Both the position numbers and the translations under genes were made by a program. Source: Puccinia triticina (taxonomy: Eukaryota; Basidiomycota; Pucciniomycetes; Pucciniales; Pucciniaceae). From it: a stretch of 64,000 bases of DNA. The notes under the pieces were generated by a model, which was not told the origin of the DNA, did not search any database, and saw nothing but the letters and a program-made list of their open reading frames with translations. Below are positions 10,509-21,999 of this stretch, piece after piece; position 1 is the first letter of the stretch, and every line of letters begins with the position of its first letter. The stretch covers positions 248,001 through 312,000 of the forward strand of contig NC_070564.1 of NCBI RefSeq assembly GCF_026914185.1. The letters run 5' to 3'.

Positions 10509-12336
10509 TCAACTCTAGTGCCAATCCCGCCCAATCCTCCAGCTCAACAATTGGTCAGACTCAAACTAGGGTTCCTCCACCCCAGGTAACTTCGGATAAA
10601 CCTTCCGTGACCGCATTGGATGTCTCAACAGTGAAGAAGAAGTCGTCCCACCCAGGGAAGACTCAAGGGAAATATGTTATGGTTCCCGCTGATCAGCCCC
10701 CTGCTAAAGAGATCATAGGCGGAATCGACATGAGAAATGTTGTGTCAATGCCCCGTCGCCGTGGTTCATCCAAAGCACCTGCCAATACGTCTGCCTCGGT
10801 CAATACTCCAGCGGTGCCAGATCCTCCCGAAGAGCTGCTGTTACTACACTTCGATCTCCCTGAGTATGTTTTTCTTACTGAAAATGTTACAATTAAGGAA
10901 GCCCTCGGAAATCGTTCGGAAGTTGTTGGCTGGCAAGAAGCAATGGCGAAGGAGTTTCATTCTCTGTCGTTGAAGAATACTGGGACCTTGGTTCCGCCCC
11001 CGGATGACGACAAGGTTATTGGTGGGATGTGGTTGCTTGGACGGAAGAAGAACGAGTTTGGAGAACTTCTACGATTTAAAGCAAGGTGGGTGTGTTTTGG
11101 AAACCACCAGGTACACATGCTTCACTACTTCGACACCTACGCGTCGGTGGCAAGGAACGAGTCATTCAAAGTTCTGCTTACAATTGCGGTCAATCGATGC
11201 TGGTCAGTTTTTCAGTTCGACGTGGAAACCGCCTTCCTATATGGGGAAATCGATGCCCCGGTCTATGTAGCACAGGTTGAAGGTTTCGAAGAGCCGGGGA
11301 AAGAGAACTGGGTGTGGAAGCTTAACAAGTCTCTATATGGGACAAAACAGGCCCCGAGGCAATGGCGGAAGCATCTTGTCGGGACACTCACGGGTCTGGG
11401 CTTACTCTCGTCGCCGCTGGACGAGTCGCTGTTTTACGATAAAGAGAGGACTGTCTTTTTGCATATGCATGTTGATGATGGTTTTATCATTGGGGTTTCC
11501 AGGTTGGCTGTAGTAAAATTGCTAGATGGAATCAAAGCGGTGTACACGATCAAGGTGAAAGAACGGCCCTCTCAACATCTCGGCTATACGCTTGACTGGA
11601 AGGAGGATGGGACGGTACACATCAATCAAGCCGATTTTATCCAGAAAATCTTGTATGATTTTAATATGCACGACTCGAATCCAGTCAAGGCGCCGGCGCC
11701 GATGAACCTCCATCAAATTGTGGCTTCTGATTCTCCTAGTTTCCACAAGAAGATCTATCAAAAGGCAGTTGGTATGTTGAACTATCTGGCGCTACACACT
11801 CGGCCGGACATCACCTTTGCAACAAACCTACTCGCTCAATTTACCAGTAATCCAACCAAAGCTCATTGGTCTGCCATTAAGCACATGCTCCGTTATCTTA
11901 GAGGGACACCGACATTAGGAATTCATTATACTCAAGCAAATGACCCTGAAGATGGCCTGTGCGGATGGGCAGATGCCGACTATGCAACTTCACTAGTCAC
12001 CAAAAAGTCGACGTCGGGCTATGTGATCACAATGTACGGCAACCCTATCTGCTGGTCCACCAAGAAGCAACCAGTGGTTGCCCAATCTACCACTGAGGCG
12101 GAATTCGTGGCAATCAATCGATGTGCCAAACAGCTGAGATGGCTAACTAATCTCGTCCTGAACCTACACATCAAAATCAAAGCACCCGTCATGAAGAACG
12201 ACAACTCAGGAGCCGTGACAATCAGCAAGGAAGCGCAACTGAATGAAAACACCAAGCATATCGAAGTCCGGTTTCAATATGTCTTGGAGCTAGTATCAAA
12301 GAAACAGCTCACTATTCAGCAAGTCTCAACGCACGA
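10500..12336 (+). pseudogene. Copia pol, reverse transcriptase and RNase H, interrupted
   Basis: The phase differs by one step from the integrase part and stays open from about 10500. The reverse transcriptase region includes WKLNKSLYGTKQAPRQW and the catalytic box HMHVDDGFIIG, where the first residue is His-Val rather than the usual Tyr-Val. RNase H shows GWADADYA and STTEAEFVA. The frame breaks at 12336, where a solo LTR enters. It resumes at 13917 with IADGLTKPLGF and a stop at the start of the 3' LTR. The LTR and its 4-bp duplication together remove exactly, leaving the frame intact. Confidence 0.85.
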
Positions 12337-13912
12337 TGTGGTGCTCCATTGGCGTGACAATGCCAAAAGCACATTGCAGAGGTATTGAGACAGCATAGAT
12401 ACAGCTATCATTCATTATAAGAGGAGGAAGTTATATATAATACAAGCAGTGTATGTGTTGATGGGAGGAATGGATTCATTACAGATACAGACAGATGGAT
12501 GAGGGATAGTGTTAGCACGGACGGAACGGCAGACTAGGATCATGTAGGATGGACGGCGTGATCAGGGATGGAATGGAGGACCATGACTAGGTAGGATGGC
12601 AGGGAGGTGGAAGGATGTTATCAATAGAAGAGGTGGAAGGTATTGGGAGCACATGTCTCAACCAGGAATGGAAGGGAGGATGGTGTGGTGTATCAAGTAA
12701 GGCAGTGTTATAAGGGTATATTACTTGTGTAAGGGTATATTATCTTTATAAGGGTGGTATATTACTTTATAAGGGTCTAGGATTCAGTATGATGGGATAT
12801 GAATGTAAGTATTAATTAGGGAGGAGGAAGAAGGAAGGATGGAGCAAGGTGGGAGGAGAGGCTTTGACCCCCAATATTCTGGATGGAAGAAGGCAACAGC
12901 TGGACATGCAGGCATATGGTAGGTTACGGAAGGTTGTTTGGGTCACCTAGCAACACATGATATCATGCAGTGCAGCATATGCAGGCAGATAAGGTGTTCA
13001 AGGAGCCTGCCTGCAGAATCAATTACATCATTCTTTGGCAGGCAGTGCAACACATGCATATATTGCTGTGCAACTGATATCCCCTCCTGCAGAATCCATT
13101 ACCTAATTGTTTGGCAGGCAGTGCAACACATGCATATCTTGCTGTGCAACTGATATCCCCTGCAGAAAATAGCCCTCACAAGGAGTTCCCCTGGAGCTAA
13201 ATTCCCTCACCCTTCAATATATAAGGAGGCCTCTTTCCCCCCCTCATCAGATCTTTTCCCCATCAGCCTACAGAGGTTTGGTCACAGTGGTTAGTTTAGT
13301 TACAGTGGTAGTTTAGTGGTATTTTAGTGGTAGTGGTAGTGGTAGTGGTAGTGTTAAGTTTGAGTCAGTAGTAGTAGTAGTAGTCAGGAGCTCTAGTAGT
13401 AATTAAAGTGCCTTATCAAGAGATTGTTAAGGAAGAGATTATTACCAACTTCATCAACAACAATTATAACAAGTAGTAGTAGTGTAGTAGCAACCAGGAG
13501 CTCTAGTATTGATTAAAGTGCCTTATCAAGAGATTGCTTAAGGAAGAGATCATTACCAACCTTCTCATCAACAACCCAACATCAACAACAATTGTATTTT
13601 ACATAATTGATCCCACTGGATTACATTATCCCTCCAGCATCAGAAGTTGTAACAGATCTGCAAGAATAGTGATTTGAGGAATCTAGGTCTGATAGAGATT
13701 ACTATACAAAAGTAAGATCTATCTTGGAATCAGCCACATCTTTATAAATATTGATTACAAGAATCTTAGTTATTTGCATAGTACCATTAGAGGGGCAGGT
13801 CTTTCAAACCACCCGTAAGTTGTAATAGCCTTTCAACCTATTAGCAATTTATTTCCCCCTCAGAGGATATTTTCACCAAATAAACATTTAGTGTCCCACA
13901 AGAGTCCCTACA
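12337..13912 (+). mobile_element. solo LTR nested in the Copia pol gene (1576 bp)
   Basis: It starts TGTGGTGCTCC, as does the LTR at 20721, and ends CCCTACA. The target duplication is 4 bp, ACGA (12333-12336 and 13913-13916). The interior is non-coding, with GT-rich and (GTA)n stretches. It must be younger than the Copia insertion. No internal retroelement region is present, so it is a solo LTR left by recombination. Confidence 0.9.
13218..13226 (+). promoter_or_regulatory. TATA box of the nested solo LTR
   Basis: TATATAAGG is followed by a C-rich initiator-like stretch. The same arrangement occurs in the LTR at 18905-20055. It is a likely retroelement promoter. Confidence 0.6.
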
Positions 13913-13916
13913 ACGA

Positions 13917-14023
13917 TATGATTGCTGATGGCCTTACGAAGCCCCTGGGGTTTGTCAAATTAGAAGAGTCTAGAAGTCAACTGCACCTCACTGAAGCAGA
14001 AGCAAGGAGGAGTGTCAAATAAT
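13917..14023 (+). pseudogene. Copia pol, final part after the nested LTR
   Basis: The frame reads IADGLTKPLGFVKL, the conserved end of Copia RNase H, and runs to a TAA formed by the first bases of the 3' LTR. The purine-rich GAAGCAAGGAGGAG at 13999-14012 is the polypurine tract. Confidence 0.85.
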
Positions 14024-14586
14024 ACTTCTGATCTGTTACGGTGAAAGTGTATGCATGGAGACAAGGACTGCGGAATGTATGCAAAATGAGATTCACCCTT
14101 TTGTTCTGGCCCGCAACACTCGAGTGAGAACCCCAGACTCAAGAAGAACTCCGACAAACTCACCGACTATCCCGTATATCCCTCAATCCACTGCCGATCT
14201 CATCCCGACTGCTCAATTCTAGAATCACCACCACCGCTCGTTTAGACATAGAAGATTCAGGAGGAGCTCGGATTCAACTCAAGTGGAGGTATTGCCGAAA
14301 CCCCTCTTTTCTCCCTTCTTCTCTCTTTCTCTCGTCTGATTTATCCTTGTTGATCTCGTTTCTTACTCTCTCAGGCTTGCTGTTGTTTCTCTCTCCCTTT
14401 ACAATCTTATCTGTCTATTCTTTGAGTCGTAGTGAGGACTAGAACATCTGAAGGTACTTTATGATTTCATTCTTTTATCTCATAATGTATCTTGCTTATA
14501 TTCTATTTCTCTTTTATTGTCAGTTATCTACTACTATTAGCTTTTGGTATCTGCTGCAATAAAGTGCTTGATCTCTAAATCCTACA
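14013..14586 (+). repeat. Copia 3' LTR
   Basis: This is the 574-bp partner of 7668-8241 with two visible substitutions. It is followed directly by the TTGGT duplication. Confidence 0.95.
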
Positions 14587-14591
14587 TTGGT

Positions 14592-14687
14592 GTCATTGGT
14601 GTAACCAAGTTTATCATGGACATGGCTTGACAGATGGAAATCTAATCATGCATTGTGATGGGTCAAATCAAGCCGGCAGGAAAGCTA
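14592..14687 (+). pseudogene. hAT-A transposase, rest of the BED zinc finger
   Basis: The frame continues from 7667: WCNQVYHGHG, then NLIMHCDGSNQAGRKAN. This is the second half of a BED finger (Cys pair, then the NL-x2-H-x-DGS block). It is cut by an LTR at 14692 and resumes at 15569 as GCPKHNKAKASG. Confidence 0.75.
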
Positions 14688-14691
14688 ACAG

Positions 14692-15564
14692 TGTGAGAAT
14701 GAAAGCTGGTTGGCTGGTGAAGAATGTCCGCTAACCGCCTCCTTCAAGAATATTGATGTCCAGGCTGTGTGATTGTCGGTAACTTGGCTCCGCACTGCTA
14801 CTTTCCACTAGCCTTCAGCGCTCCTCTACTGAGCCTGATCTATAGCGTAATAATCCGCAAGTGAATAAAGCTCTGCACATCGTAAGCACAAAAATCCGCA
14901 AGTAACTCTCGAATAAGGATAAGAACACAGATAATCCTCTCAATAACTCTCGTATGTCCGTAGTTGTAAGTACAATGATGATGAGTCCAATCCCCTAATA
15001 ATTCGATAGGATAAAAGATGATAGGATCCTCAAAAGAGAGCAAAAAACCCTTCCGTCCTCCCCTCCAAGCACATCGCCGTTCCCACCCAATCCCGCACGT
15101 CTGACACTTTCCTGCACTAGTCCACCTACTCCGCCCGCTATCCCGCTTGTCACTTTCCCAGACTCCGCTCCTCTCCGACGCTTGCCCTCCCACCGTCCTC
15201 TGTGTAGCCCCCGTCAGTTGTTCTCTTGCCACCGCCTTCACCCCGGTTCCACCCGCTGATGGAACCCGCTCAGGCTGTCATGGCTCACCCGCTGACGCGC
15301 TGCTGCTACCAGTCCACGTGTGTAGTCCCGCCGCAGTCCAGCCCTGTCTTTTTCCGCTCCAATCCGAATACCCGATCCGAAATCCGCAATCTGCAATTCC
15401 AATCCGCGTGTGACTTTCCGTAAGCTTTCCTAGCGTGCTTTTCTGACCTCATACTCAGTGCTTATGTCACCGGAATGCACCCTGCCTGAGCGGCTTTGTG
15501 CATTCTCCGCCGGCGCTATCCCCGCGTGGACATTCTACTGCGCTCGCCTATATAAATCACCACA
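14692..15564 (-). mobile_element. solo LTR, inverted (873 bp)
   Basis: The plus-strand left end is TGTGAG and the right end is AATCACCACA. Flanks are ACAG (14688-14691) and ACGG (15565-15568), a 4-bp duplication with one CG to CA change. Removing it restores the hAT-A frame (GRKAN-GCPKH). The interior is pyrimidine-rich with no gene. Confidence 0.75.
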
Positions 15565-16980
15565 ACGGCTGCCCCAAACATAATAAAGCTAAGGCATCCG
15601 GCGTGAAATTAACACCTTCAATATCTGAGAAGCGTCTGATTGATGGAAAGCAAACCCCAATGAGAAATTTTCTTCAAGCAAAGCCCATCTTTGTCAACTG
15701 TGTCTTGAACCAGATTGTTATGATCTGGCAAATAAGACAGGTGCTTGCATGGTCCCAAATTGAAGACCCAATGCTTTGTGCGGCATCCTTGTATGCAAAT
15801 CCCAAGGTGTTGCTATTTGGCAAACAATGGTTGGCGGATGAGTCCAAGAAGCTTAATTTGATGCTGACTGAACCGCTCAAGAAAGCTCCTGGAGTCCAAC
15901 TAGTTCCTGATCCGCAGAGCCCCGCTGAACTAGCCCCAGAGGATGACAAAGATGGTTGGCTAAGTGACTATGGGAATGCCAACAATACTTCTGACAATGA
16001 TTCAGCGGCTTCTGATAACAAGAATGACGGAGTTGAGGACACAACTAGCCAAGGCGAATACACAAAGACATCAAAGCTCAAGGGTATCATCTCAAAACTT
16101 GATGTTGTTATCAAGCAGATAACTTGATCAGCCGCGCAGCACGCAAACTTCGATCAAGTGGCCAAAGACATGAAAATCAAGGTGCCCCATTGATTGCCAG
16201 CTATGGAATCCGCTGGAATATCAATTACCAGATCCACCGGAAAGCCAGTGAAGCACAGGATGTTATTGATTGCTTGCCTAAGGAAGACCAGCGCCCAAAC
16301 CAGCCGGGGCATTTCCAAGATTTTTTCTTCAGTCCTCGCGACTGGAATGAGATTGATAATCTCACCCGCGAGCTGGAGTTGTGTAGACAGTTCTTCCGTT
16401 AACATGATCTATAATTTTTAGCTCATCTGTATTGATTTTACTCCCAGGTTTTTGTGATTCTTAAATCACAGATGGAGGGAAGCAAGCCAACCGGTGCTCA
16501 TGTACTCCCAAAGTACCTCGAGCTCAGGGAACAGCTTTCTGCAAAGCTGGTCCAGTCCAGTAAGGAGGATACATTGTATCCAATGTAGTATGCCATGCTT
16601 CAACGGGTTCTTAAGTACTTGGACGAAGCCATGGCCTGCAAGACCCTGGTGCTTGCAACAATCTTGCATCCTTGCTTCTGGATGCACATCTTTGAGCTTG
16701 GATTTGGAACCGAGAGCATTGAGGTCACCAAGTGTCTCAATTTGCTCAAACAACGCTTCCAAATTTACAAGGAGCAGCACAAGGCCAAGGATCAGCCTGC
16801 GGTCCCGGATTCAGAAGTCACGGAGATCAAGAGGCCGCCTACCGCCAAGCCCCAGTCCCTCATGCAACACCTTGCTGCAAGGATGGCAAAAACACCCGCC
16901 ACGCATGAAGATGAAGTTGAGGCATTCTTGAAGGCCAACATACCTTTCAAGAACAATTCCATCAACAGAAAATCCACGCC
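15565..16980 (+). pseudogene. hAT-A transposase, central part
   Basis: The frame opens with GCPKHNKAKASGVKL and continues through VNCVLNQIVMIWQ. It then jumps to an acidic linker (EDDKDGWLSDYGNANN), so the RNase H-like core is partly deleted. After a stop (16125-16127) and a frameshift near 16180 the homologous block GAPLIASYGIRWNINYQ follows, with FFFSPRDWNEIDNLTREL. An intron fits about 16402-16447. The next block holds QMEGSKPTG, an in-frame TAG and TLVLATILHPCFWMHIFEL. The order and blocks match hAT-B at 39820-44166 (LIAGYGICWNIKWQ, TVILATILNPAYQL). It ends at 16980, where another element enters. Confidence 0.8.
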
Positions 16981-16987
16981 ATTACAT

Positions 16988-17903
16988 CAAGGCTGAAACG
17001 CTGCGCTGCACTACAAAAAAGCGGTCTATTAGCGCAGCGCAGCGCGGAACCGCTGCGCAGTCAGCCCAAAAAGTGGTAGCGCAGCGCCAGTCTCGCTGCG
17101 CTACCACTGAAAATAGCGGGGCACTGCTTTTTCCCCGACCCAAAAAGCGGGGCCGCTCCTTTCAGCGCAGCGCAGTGGCCACCAAAACAGCTGCGCTGCG
17201 CTTTTTTGGCTGGCAGCGGCGGAGCGCTACGCGGCCAGCTCAAAAATCGACAGCGCAGCAATCGCTCTGCTGCGCTACCTCTGAAAGTAGCCGGTCCCAG
17301 CTTCTTGCCAGACCCAAAAAGGGGTAACGCAGCGGGCGGGGCCTAATGGACGACAAGCTGTAGGACACCTAGGAGGACAGCAATAATGCTGTGAGCTACG
17401 ACGCGAACAGTGAGATGAAACTCACATGGAGGCACACCTGTGGACGACCGGGTGAAGGAAGAATGAGTTGATGATTGATATAGAAAACATGGTGACACAA
17501 CTACTAACCTAGGAGGACAGCAATAATGCTGTGAGCTACGACGCGAACAGTGAGATGAAACTCAGGTGGAGGCACACTTGAGACAAGAAAGACAACACGG
17601 TAAGATGAGAGAACATGAAGAGTGATGAGAGAAGACACTGTAGGCATACCTGTGGACGACCGGGTGAAGGAAGAATAAGTTGATGATTGATATAATGAAG
17701 AGATGAATAAGGTACAACGTGGTTGAAAGTAGTTGAAACTATATACATCTGTCTAGGTCTATATCTATCACCAACTAGGTCTATCCGCAGCAGGACCTCA
17801 CGCTTCTGGTCAACCATGTGCCTCAATAGGGCCGCTACTTTCAGCGCAGCACAGCGGCCACCAAAACTGCTGCACTTTTTGAAGCACAGCGCTTTCACCC
17901 TTG
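16988..17903. mobile_element. non-autonomous GCGC-rich element with 7-bp TSD
   Basis: The ends are CAAGGCTGAAACGCTGCG on the left and, reading inwards, CAAGGGTGAAAGCGCTGT on the right. The duplication is ATTACAT (16981-16987 and 17904-17910). The left third is packed with AGCGCAGCG/GCGCTGCG motifs, as is the right end near 17830-17890. It lies in hAT-A between PLH and the C-terminal W-x-KANSK block. The ends resemble those of the hAT-B element. Confidence 0.8.
17369..17696 (+). repeat. direct repeats inside the GCGC element
   Basis: A block of about 65 bp (CCTAGGAGGACAGCAATAAT...) occurs at 17369 and again at about 17508. A second block (CTGTGGACGACCGGGTGAAG...) occurs at about 17436 and 17650. 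The stretch is non-coding. Confidence 0.8.
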
Positions 17904-17910
17904 ATTACAT

Positions 17911-18003
17911 TGGTGAAAGGCAAACTCCAAAAGCTACCTGGCTCTCTCCCAGATGGCCCGAGCTTATTTGGGAGTATCTGGGATTTCATGTGCAGTTGAA
18001 CGC
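17911..18003 (+). pseudogene. hAT-A transposase, dimerisation region
   Basis: The frame reads KANSKSYLALSQMARAYLG followed by SGISCAVER, the conserved hAT C-terminal dimerisation signature. A TGA stands where Trp is expected just before KANSK. It is cut at 18003 by an inverted LTR. Confidence 0.8.
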
Positions 18004-18882
18004 TATGGAACTTCTACGCAAGGCGTGATCTGAGCTTGGAAGGGAATAATGGCAAAACTAGGTAAGTTTGAGCTATAAGGTGTTTGAAGGGCTGCCTTCC
18101 TAAAATAAGCTCTGGAGAATTTTGGTGTGGCACAATCTACTCAATTATTATATTATCTAGTTTTTTCAGAACCTAAGAACCAGGTTTTGTGCGCATAAAG
18201 AGATGTTATAAATGGCGTGATTAGGTTTGTTAACAAGGGCAAGTTATAATTATCAATTTCTAAATTTATGATCTAATTCTTAAATTATGATGATCTAACT
18301 ATAATAAAGTGATGAATGCGGAATTAATCTCTTAATATTACTATTTAGTGCAAGCATGGGGAAAAAGGAAACAGGAAGGGGCAAGGAAGGCCTCCTTTTA
18401 TAGATGTAAACTTTTCTGAGAGTGGTTTTAGGGATGTGCAATAATGTATGTAGTGTGAAATAAATTATCATAGTGTGAGGAAGAAATTAATGTGGTTTGA
18501 AAAGAAATTAATGTGTTGTGAAATGAAATGGCTACTTTGGGAAAGAAAATCACATCTAAGATGAGATTTACCAACATGTGAAATGTAAATCTTTGAGGGG
18601 AAATATGTGTGAAAACAAAACAGTCAGAAGTAGCGGTGTGCCTAGTATGAGCATGAATCTATGTGTGAAACTGATTTTTTACCGTGCTAAGTTGTGGCGT
18701 GATTAATTTCTACTGAGTGGACTATCAATGGTTTTCTGGGTGATAAAAAGATGTGAAATCTGAGAGAAAAGATTTAATGTAAAGTATTTGTGCTAAAAAG
18801 ATTAATAGGTAGTTTATAATGTGATTTATAATTTAAAACTATACTATCTTGATGTTGTTGATGGTTGATTGATCTCACCACA
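18004..18882 (-). mobile_element. solo LTR, inverted (879 bp)
   Basis: The left end TATGGAAC is the complement of GTTCCATA and the right end is TCTCACCACA. Flanks are ACGC and ACAC, an imperfect 4-bp duplication. It interrupts hAT-A directly after the VER of the dimerisation motif. AT-rich, with no gene. Confidence 0.65.
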
Positions 18883-18904
18883 ACACTTATTTTTTGGCTG
18901 CCGC

Positions 18905-20055
18905 TGTGGTCAATGGAAAAGTGAAAAATCAAAGGTTTTTTCTCATACATATGTTCACTCAGCCTAGGCCTCAAGATACAACCAAATGGACCTCAGAAAT
19001 GGATTCTACGGCCAATTTTACCCCTATTCACCACTGGAAGCATCACTGGAACCCCGCTGGATTGGAAGTTACACCCTCTTGGACCCCTCATGGACATGGC
19101 CAGCCTCAGTCATCAACCTATCACACCCCTCAAGTCACCTTTCCCAGTTATACACATACTTAGCCCCAGCCAAACACATACTTATCTTCACTGCATTTGC
19201 AGGGGACCAACCCCATTTCTTCTGTATTTGACATGTCCCCGCATCATTTATGCACCCCTTGCAGCTGCATGCAGTCTTCTGACCCCATTTCTGCACTCTT
19301 TACATTATTCTGACACCACTCATGCACCCCTTGCATGAAATACCCCTGTATTTGACATTTCACCACCTCATTTATGCACTCCTTGCATATTATGACATCA
19401 TCCTTCATTTCTCACCCCACTTTTTGCCTGTATTTAGTATCTTCTGACAGTACACAGCCCACCAGCTAAAATCCCTCATCCCAGGTCCCCCTTGTAGCTC
19501 AAATCCCTCACATTTGTCTATATAAGGAGCTCTCTCCCCCCAGTTGTTTTTCCCTCAGCTCAGTTTTCCCCAGTTATTTACATACCTCCCATGGTTTTAC
19601 CATTACCTTTACAACACCTCATAACAGCCCTTGCATTTGCAAATAGCCACTGAGCTCACTCTCATAACTCTCATATCTCTTTCTTGGCATATCATGTGCC
19701 TGTCACAAGTTACCCGGTTCCTGGTTCAACTCCTGACTGAGACATATACCCTTCTCAGTTGAGACACTCTTCTCAACTTTGTATATCACCCTCTCAAGGA
19801 CCTGTGTTCAACCCCCACCGGAAACATCAAGTCAACTTTCACCCTTTTCCATCATCATAAACCCTCACATCTTTTACATACCTGTCATTGAACAACTTCA
19901 TCTGGAACCAGACCAGACCTATCACTTGATCAAAACTTGCCAAGCTTAGCTTGGTGGGTCTTGTTATCTGATAGTATAGAAGGGCAGAGTTTGCACCTCC
20001 ATCATCCCCTTCTCCATTCAGCAAAAGGATTTCACAATCACTTTTGAGTCTTACA
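18905..20055 (+). mobile_element. solo LTR (1151 bp)
   Basis: It starts TGTGGTCAATGG and ends GAGTCTTACA. The 4-bp duplication is CCGC (18901-18904) and CTGC (20056-20059), again a CpG transition. Removing it joins FLAAA to DVRTSSRG in frame, the expected hAT order. A TATA box lies at 19519. Confidence 0.8.
19519..19527 (+). promoter_or_regulatory. TATA box of the LTR at 18905-20055
   Basis: TATATAAGG is followed by CTCTCTCCCCCC, the same layout as at 13218. Confidence 0.6.
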
Positions 20056-20059
20056 CTGC

Positions 20060-20217
20060 AGACGTGCGTACTAGCAGCCGGGGGAGTTTACTCCTATCAA
20101 CCATGTCATTCTGTGTAAACAGCATGATGTGGCTTTGGGAGGAGGGGCCTCTCACGGGAATGTTTGAGGATGCGGGGAAGGCATTGAAAGAATTAGTGCC
20201 CTCCCACAAAAATATCT
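20060..20217 (+). pseudogene. hAT-A transposase, C-terminal end
   Basis: The frame reads DVRTSSRGSLL, then FCVNSMMWLWEEGPLTG and a tail ending PSHKNI with a TAA stop. This is the typical end of the hAT dimerisation domain. It completes a gene whose pieces are spread over 5075-20217. The pieces total about 2.5 kb after seven primary insertions are removed. Confidence 0.75.
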
Positions 20218-20720
20218 AAACTCTTTCCTATCTTTGTTTCTCCGCTTGGCATGTTCTCTGCGTTATCCATAACGGAATCACATTGGTCTGTGCAATAATG
20301 TAACACACAGATGTAAAGATTTTCCTCATCTCATGGATAAAGTAACAAGCCATCCAAAAATAAGGGCAAAAAACCCGCTACCGTAACTATTGATGTGTTA
20401 TGCGTAACACGTAGATAATGGCAAAAATTCCATTACATTACCGTTATCTATGTGTTAAGCGTAGCGTAATACCCTGTACTGTGTAAGGGTCCTGTGGAAC
20501 CTCGCTGAAGATGAGAGAAAAAGGCACGTGGAGCGGCGGAGGCCAGAGTTTCTAGTTCCAATCTGTATTGCAAATCTAGTTGGGATAGAATAGTTCTCTC
20601 TGTAAGTACAAACCAAAAGGAGGAGAGGAGAGAAGAGAAATTGCTTACCTAGTTGGGAGAGAATAGTTCTCTGCCGACTAGGGAAGATAGGATCTGAGTC
20701 TAAGTACTTTGTCCGCGCGG
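20218..20720. other. probable right subterminal region of hAT-A
   Basis: Between 20338 and 20480 there are repeated GTAAC/GTTA and GCGTA motifs like those at 4690-4910. 20490-20720 has no recognisable feature beyond a TGTGGAACC that resembles an inverted LTR end. Confidence 0.3.
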
Positions 20721-21683
20721 TGTGGTGCTCCATTCCAAACCATAAGTAGTATTTTATTGCTTTCTTTTACATATATTCATCATTACATTGAAAATTTCCC
20801 CATAAACCTTCAAAAATACCTCATTATTGTTGCATATTCAGATTCTACATCAAATTTCACCTATGGTCACTCATACATAGTATACCCCTATCTTCAATGG
20901 TTCAGTAGTTATAGAGGATATAAGACTTACAGACAACCTACAGTCTTCATTAGTTACAGTACTCATTTCATTAGTAAACTACTTGAATCATTACAGTACA
21001 TTCCTTTTACATATTTATTCTCACATACTAAACCCTTTACATACATTTCTCATTATGTACTATACCTATTGTACACATTACATCATTAGATCTGTGCTTA
21101 CCTCTTTCAGTAATGCTCATCATCACAAGTTGTTACTATGTTCTGATCACTCTTCCCCATTAGTACATTCTTTTATTCCCATAACCAGCATTCCCCTTTC
21201 AGCATTGCTCATCATTACATACTGTTACTATTTTCACATCACTCTTCCCCATTTGTACATTCCTTTATTCCCATAGCCAGAATGCCTCCACTGTCTGTGC
21301 TCATCCCTCCTTACTATAAGAACTGTCTTCCCCCCCTCACTTGTACCTCATGGAGAATATATAGAGAATTTCAGATACAGAAATTATAGTGCCCATTCTC
21401 ATCAACCCATTGCCATTGAATCATTTTCCAATTGCTTTCCCCTTTCAACCATTGCTCCAACCCTCTCACCTCCAAGTAGGCAGTAGTCAGCTCATAGTAC
21501 TAGCTCCTAAGATCAAGTAGAAATCAGCCACACCTTTTCTTCTTTTTTCTTAGTGTTACTCTCATCCCCTCAGCATTAGTCAGGAAGGCAGCCTCATCAG
21601 CACCCTTGCATAGCTTACATTAGTACTAGTGTTGCTATCCATTTCCCTTCCAAGCTCTATTCTCCCCATTGAGTAGTTCCACA
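20721..21683 (+). mobile_element. solo LTR (963 bp)
   Basis: It starts TGTGGTGCTCC and ends AGTTCCACA. The 4-bp duplication is GCGG (20717-20720 and 21684-21687). AT/C-rich interior without a gene. The start is the same as that of the LTR nested in Copia. Confidence 0.85.
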
Positions 21684-21999
21684 GCGGGGGGTCACGTAAT
21701 GTTGTGATCCTTTGTGTGGAACCCTGTCAAAGGCGGGGGCTTCACACGCCGCCACAAAACTTCAAGCTTGACTTGGCACATACTTTCACACTATTTTCAT
21801 CCCTTTTTGGCTCAATTATGGATGATATCTGCCTTTTTTAGGGAAATATGCCAATTCAGGTGAGGAAAAGTATCCCTTCCAGGAAGAGGAAGATGAATTA
21901 AAAACACAATACAAAGCTGTAAAAATCAACAACACAATTCAAATCTAACTGCTTAGGGGCTTGCTGACCCTGCAGCAGTTGAGAATTAGCTTTTGGCGG
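21684..21999. other. spacer between two LTRs
   Basis: I see no gene or repeat in this stretch. It carries GCGGGGG at its start and GGCGG at its end, both used as LTR target sites. Confidence 0.3.

Larger units (their letters stand above)
7668..14586 (+). mobile_element. Ty1/Copia LTR retrotransposon with both LTRs
   Basis: The two 574-bp LTRs bound a gag-pol region in Copia order (protease, integrase, reverse transcriptase, RNase H). A perfect 5-bp target duplication TTGGT lies at 7663-7667 and 14587-14591. The termini are TGTCAAATAA and AATCCTACA. I found only two base differences between the LTRs, so the insertion is fairly young. It is nevertheless defective: there is an in-frame TGA after gag, a frame change between integrase and reverse transcriptase, and a solo LTR inside the RNase H region. 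It sits inside the BED finger of hAT-A. Confidence 0.95.

Noticed and set aside
20491..20720. A further inverted LTR starting TGTGGAACC
   Set aside because: No matching right end or 4-bp duplication was found.
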